Assembly (NCBI GenBank): GCA_943787365.1
Contig: CALSMD010000007.1
Coordinates: 62,001-126,000 of the forward strand
DNA length: 64,000 nucleotides
Reading direction: 5' to 3'
DNA from: an uncultured Flavobacteriaceae bacterium
Lineage (GTDB): Bacteria > Bacteroidota > Bacteroidia > Flavobacteriales > Flavobacteriaceae
Shown here: positions 9,391-18,371 of the stretch, piece by piece
Layout: each line of letters begins with the position of its first letter
Numbering within the stretch: the first letter of the stretch is position 1
Program-made: the position numbers and the translations under genes
The notes under the pieces: model-generated
Database searches by the model: none
The model's input: only the letters and a program-made list of their open reading frames with translations
Told to the model about the DNA's origin: nothing

Positions 9391-12226
9391 TTAAAATTTA
9401 TAAGAATACCCTACAGATACTTCTGTACCAGGTTGAAAGCTGGAAAATGTTTTTGATGCAGTCTTGTAGGATTCATACACGCTTTCTCTTTTACTGTTAA
9501 GAATATTAGAGACTTTTACATCAATAGTTGATTTTTTATCTTGGCCAAAACTTTTGTTAAGTGTAAAGTTGAGGCTGCTAAACGGTTTTGTATAGACATC
9601 TGGAACAATTCCAGTTCCTACCACTTCCAATGTTTTGCCTTGGACATTAAAAAACAACCCTGTTTGCAAGTCCTGTATCCGAGTTGGTGTAGTTTAGCCC
9701 TGTGTTGATAAGGAATGGCGATTGGCCTTGTAAATCTCTTGTATCTTCAATGGACTCTCCATCTCTTGCCGCTAATACACGTCTGTTGTACTCGTCTATA
9801 TTCATTGTTAATTCTGATTTAATATAGGAGGCATTGATGTTAAACTTAAGCTGATCTAAGCTTTCCAAAATAAATCCTAATGATTTTCTAAATTCAAATT
9901 CAATTCCATAAACCTTTGCAGAACCCAAGTTTTTAGGTGTTATTTGATCTGGTGCGGACTCGTAGAAAGTTAACTCTATAGGATCTGTGAAGTCTTTGTA
10001 AAAAGCACTAAAAGCAAACATTTCACTGCCCTCTCCGAATTGTTCAAAACGGACATCAAAATTATTAATATAGGACGGTGTCAAATCAATATTTCCAATA
10101 AAAAGACGGTTTGTAATGGCATCAAAAATTTGACTTTTTGAAGCTTCCTTAAATGAAGGACGTGCCGTTGTTCTTGAATAAGACCCCCTTAAATTTTGTT
10201 CATCTGTAAGGCCATAAATAATATTCGCAGACGGAAATACATCAAACTTATCTATTATTTTAGAATTTTTATACACTTCTGTAGCGGCTTGGTTTTGTCC
10301 AGTATAAAAGGTCTGAAACAACTCTGTACGCACACCCAATACGGTTTTTAGTTTTTCTGTTAAACTAAATTCATTTGAGGCATACATCGCTGTAATTCGT
10401 TGCTCACCTTCGTAGGCGTTGGCTTTTTCAAAAAGATCGCCTGTAACCAAGTGTGTTCCAGATCCTGTTTGGGTAGTCCATATATTATTTTCAGATAATA
10501 AGGTATCTGCATCTCCATTTTCTACAGAAAGTCCCGTTACTGGATTTGTGATGGTAAACGTATAATCGTCAATTTTAAAATTTCTAAATTTATAGGTATA
10601 TCCTCCACCAAATTTAACTTTTGCAGGGTTGTCAAAAAGTGTATATTTTTTATTGACATCAAGTTTTCCAACAAGGTTAATCTCTTCGAGAGTTCTCCAG
10701 ATTCTTATGGGATAGCTAGAAGCACTTGGACTGATAAAAGCGTTTCCTTCTTGAGTCAACTGTAAGGGTGTAATTCGGTGATCCTTGTCGTACACTCTGG
10801 ATAGGGATGGCGATAGTTTCCAGTCCATTTGCCACCCACTATCTCTAAAGGAATGTGTTCCTGCTAATAAAATATTTGTAATTGATCTTTCGGTGTAAAG
10901 GAGAGCATCCTTTGTAATTGGTTCAAAACCACTTCCACCCCCTGCTTGTGCGAGTTGCTGTTCGTATTTTCCAGCAGTGCTTTCCCCATTTTGTATATGA
11001 AGGAAGTTTAATTTGTATTTTGAATTTTCACGCTTGTAGACAAGTCCAGTAAGCACATTTAACAATACGGAGTTAACTCCAACCTCTCCCAAAGTCGTTC
11101 GTGTTGCCAAGAGGTCATTGTTAGACGCATTATTTTGATCTCTCATATAGGTCCCATCCACTCTGTTGTCGTAGAACTCGGTTTTGTTTTTGTAAGAAAA
11201 AGAGAATTGATATCCCAGTTTATTTTCTCCAATATCATATTGATTTCCTGCCGTAAATCCAAAGTCGTAATTAACTCCACTGTCTGATCTTTTTGCGGTT
11301 AATTCTTTATTGAACTCACCTGTAAGCGCTGTTAAAACAGACGAGTTTGCAAATGTACCAGGAATGGGTTGATATCTGTTTATTGGTCTTTTTCTCATAC
11401 CATCATCAAAACCAAGCCAATCGGTATTACTGCCGCTGTAGCTCAAGTAATTTGAGTTTAAATGCATATTAGGATTATAGGATGTTCCTATTGAAAACGT
11501 ATAGGATTCTTTACTTGGATAATCTTTGGTAACAATATCAATAACACCACCTGTAAAATCTGCAGGATATTCGGCTGCTGCAGACTTTATCACAATAACA
11601 TTTTCCAAAATATTAGTAGGGAAGACATCCATTTGAATTGTATTTCTGTCTGGGTCTAACCCTGGGATGTCCACACCATTTAATATGGATTTAGTATAAC
11701 GATCTCCCAACCCTCTAACATACACATATTTGCCACCCTGAATGGATACTCCAGGTACACTTTTAACAGCACTGGCGATATTACCCGCACCACTACTTTT
11801 AATCCCTTGAGCTGAAAGTCCATCCAATAATGTAATTGATTTTTTTTGTAAATCTAATACCGCAGATTCTGTATTTTTTCTCACCGTAGTTGTAATAATG
11901 ACGGTTTCTAAAGAGTTGGTATTAAGAGTCACATCTACAATAACTTCTGAGTTTGCCTCAACGTTTACATCCGAGATCTCAACAGATTGATAGCCGATGT
12001 AAGAAAATATAATAGCATAATTCCCTTCAGAAATCTCAAGCTGATACTTGCCATCAAAATCTGAAGTGGCTCCAGTTGTCGTGTTTTTGATGAGTACATT
12101 GGCAAAAGCCATGGGTTCATTATAATCCCCGTCTGTAATTGTTCCTACTATTTTTCCTGATTGAGCTGTGAGTTGTAGCGCAAGAAAAGTTGTGACTAAA
12201 AATGAGGTTAATTTGTGTATTTTCAT
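9391..12226 (-). CDS. TonB-dependent outer-membrane receptor with carboxypeptidase-like regulatory domain, frameshifted near the C-terminus
   Basis: About 945 residues after frame correction. The likely start is the ATG at 12226 (MKIHKLTSFLVTTFLALQL), giving a signal peptide cleaved near LTAQS; upstream codons in frame would spoil it. Next come a CarboxypepD_reg domain (GKIVGTITDGDYNEPMAFAN, residues about 25-105), a plug domain (VYVRGLGDRYTKSILNGVDI) and a 22-strand-type barrel ending SYKF. The frame breaks near 9666: one frame ends NSDTGL-ANRVVF, and the next resumes at LQTGLFFNVQGK and runs to 9391. One extra base, or two missing, explains this. The ligand is unknown; the adjacent lipoprotein and the PHO-box-like array upstream hint at phosphate-linked uptake, perhaps of organic phosphate. 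Confidence 0.9.
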
Positions 12227-12304
12227 AGTGTGTGTATAAACAACAAACAATTGCCCGTGAATGAACACAAGCAATTGATGAGTTGACTAATTTTTATTTT
12301 TTTA

Positions 12305-13555
12305 TTAGAATCCTAATTCTGCTTTAGCATTTGCATAAGTCCAGCTTAGAAGCGATGTTGTAGCACCTACGGCACTTGCACCTTCAGAAACCGCGGTAGC
12401 TGTAGAACCAAATCCACTGACCTCAACCGTTTCAGCTTTATTTACAAAGATGTCTGTTACTTCAGAAACACCAGTAGGCAATATAATTTCCCAAGCTCCA
12501 AAAGTTAATAATTCATCATTATAGTTTGTGGCAACTCCATCGTTGTCTAATTCCACATCTGAAGAATCTTTAAACCCGTAAGCATAAATATTTTCTGTTC
12601 TTCCCATAGCACCAGATCGATAATCTGCATATTCACCATTTTCAGTGACAGAGTTCCCAACGATAGTTGAGTTTCTTAATGTAAATGAACCTGTTGCGGT
12701 TCCTTCAGGACCATCAATTTCAAAGGCATGATCAGAGTTAGCACCTAAAATAACAATGGCATTATCAATAATTCCAGAATAACCTTGGTCAATATCTAAA
12801 GCATCATCGCCTTGAGCCCAAACCAATAGGTTAGAAGCATTTACCGTACCTCCAAAAAACTCAATCCCATCATCAACATTTGCGACCACTTCAATATTTT
12901 CGATTACAGTACCTGATCCAACGCCACCAAGCGTTAAGCCATTGATTTCATTTCCTTCTCCAATTAGAGCACCTCCATGACGGATTGAAATATATTGATA
13001 TACTCCTGAGTTATCAGTAGCATCCTCACCACCATAAAGACCAAAAGTATCATCCGCAGGAATTCCCTCGATTTGAACGACATCTACATCACCAGAAAAC
13101 GAGGCTGGAGCATAACCTAAAACGATTAATCCTCCCCAAAGTCCAGAATTTGTTTCGTCTAAATTTGTTCCAGCAGTCTGTCCAATTTCAATATTATCAT
13201 TTATAGATGTGAAAATTATAGGCTCTGTTGCTGTACCTACAGCATTTAATTTTCCGCCTTGAGCTACAATAAGTGCAGACGCTAAAGAACCAGTTCCTTC
13301 AGTACCCTTAATTATAGTTCCAGCTTGTATTGTGAGTACAACTCCGCTTGGCACCACTACTTTTTGATTAAGTACATAAATATTGTCATTGGTCCAAGTC
13401 GTACTTTCAGAAATCATACCAGAAACAGAAACGGTATTGTTTTCTACAGTTCCAGAGTTTCCTGGATCTTCAAGAATTGGCGGTGCCTCATCTTGCATAC
13501 ATCCAGTAAAAGCAAGTGCTAAAATTGCTAATAAAGCTAAGATTGATTTTTTCAT
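12305..13555 (-). CDS. Secreted beta-helix lipoprotein paired with the TonB receptor
   Basis: A 416-residue lipoprotein: signal peptide MKKSILALLAILALAFTGC with lipobox C19. The body has repeated short strands with conserved G, N and I positions (VVPSGVVLTIQAGTIIKG, LWGGLIVLG, DDGIEFFGGTVNASNL, GDDALDIDQGYSG), typical of right-handed parallel beta-helix proteins. It is upstream of the TonB receptor in the same direction, separated by 78 bp from the receptor ATG, so the two probably form an operon and an outer-membrane pair. No catalytic residues are recognisable. A PHO-box-like array sits 67-106 bp before its start. It might capture substrate at the cell surface for the receptor; this is inference. 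Confidence 0.75.
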   Translation of the reverse strand: MKKSILALLAILALAFTGCMQDEAPPILEDPGNSGTVENNTVSVSGMISESTTWTNDNIYVLNQKVVVPSGVVLTIQAGTIIKGTEGTGSLASALIVAQGGKLNAVGTATEPIIFTSINDNIEIGQTAGTNLDETNSGLWGGLIVLGYAPASFSGDVDVVQIEGIPADDTFGLYGGEDATDNSGVYQYISIRHGGALIGEGNEINGLTLGGVGSGTVIENIEVVANVDDGIEFFGGTVNASNLLVWAQGDDALDIDQGYSGIIDNAIVILGANSDHAFEIDGPEGTATGSFTLRNSTIVGNSVTENGEYADYRSGAMGRTENIYAYGFKDSSDVELDNDGVATNYNDELLTFGAWEIILPTGVSEVTDIFVNKAETVEVSGFGSTATAVSEGASAVGATTSLLSWTYANAKAELGF

Positions 13556-13621
13556 TTTAATTTAAATTATTGTTTTGGTTATTAATTTACCGCAAATTAA
13601 AAGCTTAAAGCGCTTAATTAG

Positions 13622-13661
13622 GTTACATCACGTTTACATAACCATTAACAAAATGTTAGCT
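13622..13661 (-). promoter_or_regulatory. PHO-box-like hexamer array upstream of the lipoprotein-TonB receptor operon
   Basis: On the plus strand GTTACA 13622-13627, TTTACA 13633-13638, TTAACA 13645-13650 and a weaker TTAGCT 13656-13661 recur at 11, 12 and 11 bp. Read in the direction of the operon they are TGTTAA, TGTAAA and TGTAAC, the same hexamers and orientation as at 8875-8914. This looks like a direct-repeat site for a PhoB/PhoP-type response regulator. Confidence 0.5.
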
Positions 13662-13738
13662 CAAGCCTCCAAATTCTAAATTTTAGAAATATTTAATTAA
13701 CATTGAAATTACTATCTTGCAGGTTAATATCAGAGAAC

Positions 13739-15079
13739 ATGAATTGGGAACAATTACTATCTTTAAAACGCCATGGCGACACCAACAAACGACTTAGAAA
13801 TGAGCAGGATGAAACCCGTTTGGGATTTGATGTGGACTACGATCGCATTATTTTTTCACCCGAGTTTCGAAGTCTTCAAGATAAAACTCAAGTGGTGCCA
13901 CTTTCATCAATGGACTTTGTGCACACACGACTCACACACAGTCTAGAAGTAAGTGTAGTGGCACGTTCTTTAGGAAGAAAAGCAGGCGTAAAAATTTTAG
14001 AAAAGCACCCTTACCTCAAAGAAGTACATGGGTATAAAGCAAATGATTTTGGAGCCATCGTTGCAGCAGCGGCATTGGCACATGACATTGGAAATCCACC
14101 CTTTGGCCATTCGGGTGAAAAAGCAATTGGACACTATTTTAAAAATGGACCAGGTCAAAAATTTAAAGACCAACTCAACCCAAAAGAATATCAAGATTTA
14201 TGTGATTTTGAAGGGAACGCGAATGGATTCAAAGTCTTAACACAAGACAAACAAGGAGCAAAAGGGGGGATCAGACTGAGCTATGCCACTTTAGGCGCTT
14301 TTACTAAATACCCAAAAGAATCACTTCCTGTAAAACCAAACACTCATATTGCTTCAAAGAAGTATGGTTTTTTTCAAACAGAAAAACCTCATTTTTTAGA
14401 TGTCGCATCAGAGTTGGGCTTAAAGACACTCAGCGATCAAAACGCTCAGTTTTCCAGACACCCATTGGCATTTTTAGTAGAAGCAGCGGATGACATCTGT
14501 TACACAATAATTGATTTTGAAGATGGAATCAACCTTGGATTAATTGAAGAAGATTTTGCTCTAGAGTACCTCATTAATTTAGTGAGAGACACCATCAACA
14601 CCAAAAAATACAGTGCACTCAATACTAAAAAAGAACGCGTCAGTTATTTGAGAGCATTGGCAATAAGCACCCTAATTGAGGATGCGATTCATATATTTAT
14701 GACGCATGAAAACAAAATACTTGAAGGAGAATTTCATGTTTCCATACTTGATAAAAGCAAATATCAAGCACAAATAAATGACATCATAAAACTCAGTGTA
14801 GAAAAAATATACAATTCCGACGAAGTTATTGATAAAGAAATTTCAGGCTTTGAAATTTTAAATCAACTTCTACATCGATTTATTTTAGCAGTAAATAATA
14901 ATTATAAGAATACGCCTACAAATTATGACAAACTATTGTTGAAACTTATTCCAGACGAGATAGATTATCATAACGATAACCTTTATACTAGAGTGATGAA
15001 TGTTTGCTATTTTGTGTCTTTATTTTCTGACACAAAAGCAGTTTTAACCTATAAAAAAATCAAAGGGCTGACTTTTTAA
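13739..15079 (+). CDS. dgt: Deoxyguanosinetriphosphate triphosphohydrolase (dNTPase)
   Basis: A 446-residue HD-domain dNTPase, which converts dGTP (and in many homologues other dNTPs) to the deoxynucleoside and triphosphate. The metal-binding HD residues are visible as H67 (RLTHSLEVS) and H115-D116 (AHDIGNPPFGHSGE), with the downstream D in EAADDICYTI. I chose the ATG at 13739 (MNWEQLLSLKRHGD) because it matches the usual family N-terminus; the in-frame TTG at 13703 would add 12 unlikely residues. Together with nrdAB at the left of the window it bears on dNTP pool balance, although the genes are not linked in an operon. Confidence 0.95.
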   Translation: MNWEQLLSLKRHGDTNKRLRNEQDETRLGFDVDYDRIIFSPEFRSLQDKTQVVPLSSMDFVHTRLTHSLEVSVVARSLGRKAGVKILEKHPYLKEVHGYKANDFGAIVAAAALAHDIGNPPFGHSGEKAIGHYFKNGPGQKFKDQLNPKEYQDLCDFEGNANGFKVLTQDKQGAKGGIRLSYATLGAFTKYPKESLPVKPNTHIASKKYGFFQTEKPHFLDVASELGLKTLSDQNAQFSRHPLAFLVEAADDICYTIIDFEDGINLGLIEEDFALEYLINLVRDTINTKKYSALNTKKERVSYLRALAISTLIEDAIHIFMTHENKILEGEFHVSILDKSKYQAQINDIIKLSVEKIYNSDEVIDKEISGFEILNQLLHRFILAVNNNYKNTPTNYDKLLLKLIPDEIDYHNDNLYTRVMNVCYFVSLFSDTKAVLTYKKIKGLTF

Positions 15080-15145
15080 TATCATTTTTTTTTGTAGCTT
15101 GCAGTAAACCTTTTTTGTTTTTTAAATTTTAAAAACCCCTATCTC

Positions 15146-18100
15146 ATGAAAAAGCAATATACCCTAATTATTATTTCAGCATTCATAATTTCTTTTGGAT
15201 GCTTTTTATTCAACACTAACAAAGCCACTGCTGAAGAAGTAGCAAGAAAAACCCACAAAACGTCTTTAGAGAACAGTCCTTTTAGAAATACCAAAGGACT
15301 TCCTAAAGCACAACGAAAAGCAAACAGCTTACCACCCAATGCTTATTTTGAAGAAGAGTGGGAGCTTACAATGAATCCTGAAAAGGGCCGTCCAACTCCC
15401 GAAAATCTAGAGGTAATTCGCGAGCAACTTAAGACAGAGGAGTCTGCAAGAGTTCCTGGAGATGCCACTAACAATAATTGGATTTCAAGAGGTCCAGATA
15501 ATGTTGGCGGTAGAACCAAAGCCATTATGTTTGACCCTAACGACTCCACAAATGAAACAGTTTTTGCTGGAGGCGTGAGTGGAGGCCTTTGGAAAAACAC
15601 GAACATTTCCAATCCAAATTCAATTTGGAATCTTGTTAATATCCCCGAAAATCTAAACATTTCGACCATTATTTCAGACCCAAATAATTCTAGTACATTT
15701 TATATTGGGACAGGTGAATCTTATGTAGGAGGTGATGTAAATGGAGATGGTGTGTGGAAATCTACTGATTCAGGGGAGACTTGGTCTAAAATATTTGGAG
15801 GTATTTCTGGCGCTACAAGTTTTCAATCTGCATCAGATATTACAGTCAATTCACCCTCTGGAATTGCAGGAAATTACCAGTCATTTCCAACGACAGCATT
15901 TGGACCAACAATTAGTGCGACGATTACCGCAGATTTCATTTTAGCAAACGACCCCAACGGAGTCGCAACTCAGGCTTGTAACGCTTTTGGCGCTAATGCA
16001 ACTGGAAAAATTGCGGTTATACGAAGAGGAGATTGTACGTTTGTTTCTAAAGTCAAAAACGCTCAAGATTCAGGAGCTATTGGAGTGATTATGATGAATA
16101 ATGTAGATGGAGCTCCCGTTCCAATGGGCGGAACCGACGCTTCAATTACAATTCCATCAGTCATGATCTCAAAGACAGATGGAGATATTTTAGAAACTGC
16201 TTTAAATTCAGGAACTGTGAATGGGGCTTTAAACCCAGCCACTGGAACCTTTACAGGTAATTTAGTTCCAGGAGTCCAACATATCAACGATATGAAAATC
16301 AGAAATAACTCAGGAGTTTCTGAACTCTACGTTGCTGCTGGCGACTCATTTTACGGAGCTGCGAATGCGACTACCTATTTAGGAGGACCTGAATATGGTT
16401 TATATAAGACTGTTGATGGTGGTACTAATTGGTCTGAAGTAACCCTACCTTTAACAGCAAATAACAGAAAGCATTGTCCTAATGATATAGAAATTGGTTC
16501 TGACAATAAAATATGGGTCTCTACAATAGATAGTGCTGTATATGGAGAAGGTGGAGGTGTTATTTTCTCATCAACAGATGGGATTAATTTTGCCCAAATA
16601 TATAATGTTCCAGAAAGTGACCGAACCCAAATAGCGATTTCTAGTACCAATGCAAATAAACTGTACGTTTTAGCAGAAACTTCAACAGGGGTGATAGTGC
16701 AACGAACTACATCAGGTTTTGTTCCTGCATTTTTAGTTAGAAATATTATACCACCCAATGATTTAGATCCAGGGATCAGTGCAGGAGATTTTACAAGGGG
16801 ACAAGCTTTTTATGACTTAATGCTAGAAGTAAATCCTACCAACGATGATATTATTTTTGCAGGTGGAATAGATGCCTTTAAATCCTCAGATGAAGGGGTT
16901 GCTTGGGATCAACTAACACATTGGTATGGCGGATTTGGCAGACAATACATGCATGCCGATCAGCATGCCGCAACATTTGCAAACAACGATGTGAATAAGA
17001 TGCTATTCTCAAATGATGGGGGTGTGTTTTATTCGAGTGATGGCGGCGTCACCATCTCTGAAAGAAACAATGGTTTTATCACGGGTCAGTTTTACACTGT
17101 AGGAGTTGGGCCCACGACCGCATTCCCTTCAGGCGATGTTTTTGCCGGCGGCCTACAAGACAATGGTACTCAATTATTTGAAAACGTCTCAACAACAGGC
17201 CCTGACAGTACATCAGAGCCGTATGGAGGAGACGGGGCATATACATTCTTTGACCAAGACGGAGTCGATCGCTATTTTATTAGAAACTATGTATATAATA
17301 GTGGAATCAATCTTTATAGTTTTGATGGAGATAATGTGACCATTAATAGTGAAAGTGCAAGTAATGGAGCATTTATAAACCCTTGTGCTTTAGATTCGAA
17401 TCTTGATATTTTATATACCAACTATTCATCCACAGCAAATGGGAATGCAATTAGAAGGTATTCTGGAATTAAATCTTCGGTGACACTTTCTAAAAACATT
17501 TTAGCGGACGCGAGCTTTGACAACAGACCAACAGCTTTTACTGTTTCACCACATACAACCACTTCATCTACCTTGTTTGTTGGAACGGTACTAGGGGATG
17601 TTTTTAAAATTACCAATGCCAATACAAACAACCCTACTTGGACTGAAATAGAATTGGAAAACATTATTGTTGGGAGTATTTCTGACATTGAAGTAGGAGC
17701 CTCTGAAAATGAGATATTTGTAACCATTCATAATTATGGTGTTGAAAGTATATGGTACACAAACAACGGTGGAACTTCATGGGTATCAAAAGAAGGGAGC
17801 CTACCAGACATGCCTGTGAAATCTATTTTACAAAACCCATTAAATTCAGAAGAAGTCATTATAGGAACAGAATTAGGAGTTTGGTACACGAATAATTTCT
17901 CATCTGCATCTCCTAGGTGGTCGTCTTCTTTTAATGGCATGAGGAATGTTAAAGTGATGGATTTAGATGTTAGAAACGATAATATGGTTTTTGCTGCCAC
18001 CTATGGAAGAGGTGTTTTTTCTGGCATGTTTACAGCAAACTCGTTTAGTGTGAATGAAGAAGAGATTTTTGCCAATGCAATCAAAGTATTCCCAACAGTT

Positions 18101-18313
18101 TCTGAGGGACAATTCACACTAACATCTACTAAATCCTTAGGTTCTACACAAGTACAGATGTATTCGATTACAGGAAAGAAAGTTTACGATACTACGGTTG
18201 ATATAGAACAAGGCTTAAGAAAAGAATTTGATTTAAACGTAAACTCTGGAATGTACCTAATCAAGTTGAAAGGTGCTGGTTTTGAGACAACCAAACGAAT
18301 TATTATTAAATAA
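15146..18313 (+). CDS. Large secreted beta-propeller protein with nested PA domain and T9SS type A sorting domain
   Basis: A 1055-residue exported protein. Residues 1-29 are an atypical signal sequence. Residues 100-230 contain propeller (BNR/sortilin-like) repeats (WISRGPDNVGGRTKAIMFDP, GVWKSTDSGETWSKIF). A protease-associated (PA) domain occupies roughly 235-370 (GKIAVIRRGDCTFVSKVKNA). The propeller then resumes (GLYKTVDGGTNWSEV, MLFSNDGGVFYSSDGG and so on to about 960). The last 75 residues are a type A T9SS C-terminal domain ending YLIKLKGAGFETTKRIIIK. It should cross the outer membrane by type IX secretion and be released or anchored at the cell surface. No protease catalytic residues are recognisable, so a binding or adhesive role is as likely as an enzymatic one. 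Confidence 0.85.
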   Translation: MKKQYTLIIISAFIISFGCFLFNTNKATAEEVARKTHKTSLENSPFRNTKGLPKAQRKANSLPPNAYFEEEWELTMNPEKGRPTPENLEVIREQLKTEESARVPGDATNNNWISRGPDNVGGRTKAIMFDPNDSTNETVFAGGVSGGLWKNTNISNPNSIWNLVNIPENLNISTIISDPNNSSTFYIGTGESYVGGDVNGDGVWKSTDSGETWSKIFGGISGATSFQSASDITVNSPSGIAGNYQSFPTTAFGPTISATITADFILANDPNGVATQACNAFGANATGKIAVIRRGDCTFVSKVKNAQDSGAIGVIMMNNVDGAPVPMGGTDASITIPSVMISKTDGDILETALNSGTVNGALNPATGTFTGNLVPGVQHINDMKIRNNSGVSELYVAAGDSFYGAANATTYLGGPEYGLYKTVDGGTNWSEVTLPLTANNRKHCPNDIEIGSDNKIWVSTIDSAVYGEGGGVIFSSTDGINFAQIYNVPESDRTQIAISSTNANKLYVLAETSTGVIVQRTTSGFVPAFLVRNIIPPNDLDPGISAGDFTRGQAFYDLMLEVNPTNDDIIFAGGIDAFKSSDEGVAWDQLTHWYGGFGRQYMHADQHAATFANNDVNKMLFSNDGGVFYSSDGGVTISERNNGFITGQFYTVGVGPTTAFPSGDVFAGGLQDNGTQLFENVSTTGPDSTSEPYGGDGAYTFFDQDGVDRYFIRNYVYNSGINLYSFDGDNVTINSESASNGAFINPCALDSNLDILYTNYSSTANGNAIRRYSGIKSSVTLSKNILADASFDNRPTAFTVSPHTTTSSTLFVGTVLGDVFKITNANTNNPTWTEIELENIIVGSISDIEVGASENEIFVTIHNYGVESIWYTNNGGTSWVSKEGSLPDMPVKSILQNPLNSEEVIIGTELGVWYTNNFSSASPRWSSSFNGMRNVKVMDLDVRNDNMVFAATYGRGVFSGMFTANSFSVNEEEIFANAIKVFPTVSEGQFTLTSTKSLGSTQVQMYSITGKKVYDTTVDIEQGLRKEFDLNVNSGMYLIKLKGAGFETTKRIIIK

Positions 18314-18338
18314 TAATAGCGAATAGAAATTTCCTAAT

Positions 18339-18368
18339 AATAGGGAAGCATTGCTTCCCTATTTTTTT
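18339..18368 (+). terminator. Rho-independent terminator after the T9SS protein gene
   Basis: AATAGGGAAGC (18339-18349) pairs with GCTTCCCTATT (18353-18363) around a three-base loop, and the T-run continues to 18368. It lies between convergent genes and ends the plus-strand transcript; it may also slow the minus-strand dxs transcript. Confidence 0.88.
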
Positions 18369-18371
18369 GTT

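Noticed and set aside
13703..13738. Upstream TTG start for dgt adding 12 residues
   Set aside because: The added residues are not typical of the family, and the ATG at 13739 gives the expected N-terminus.
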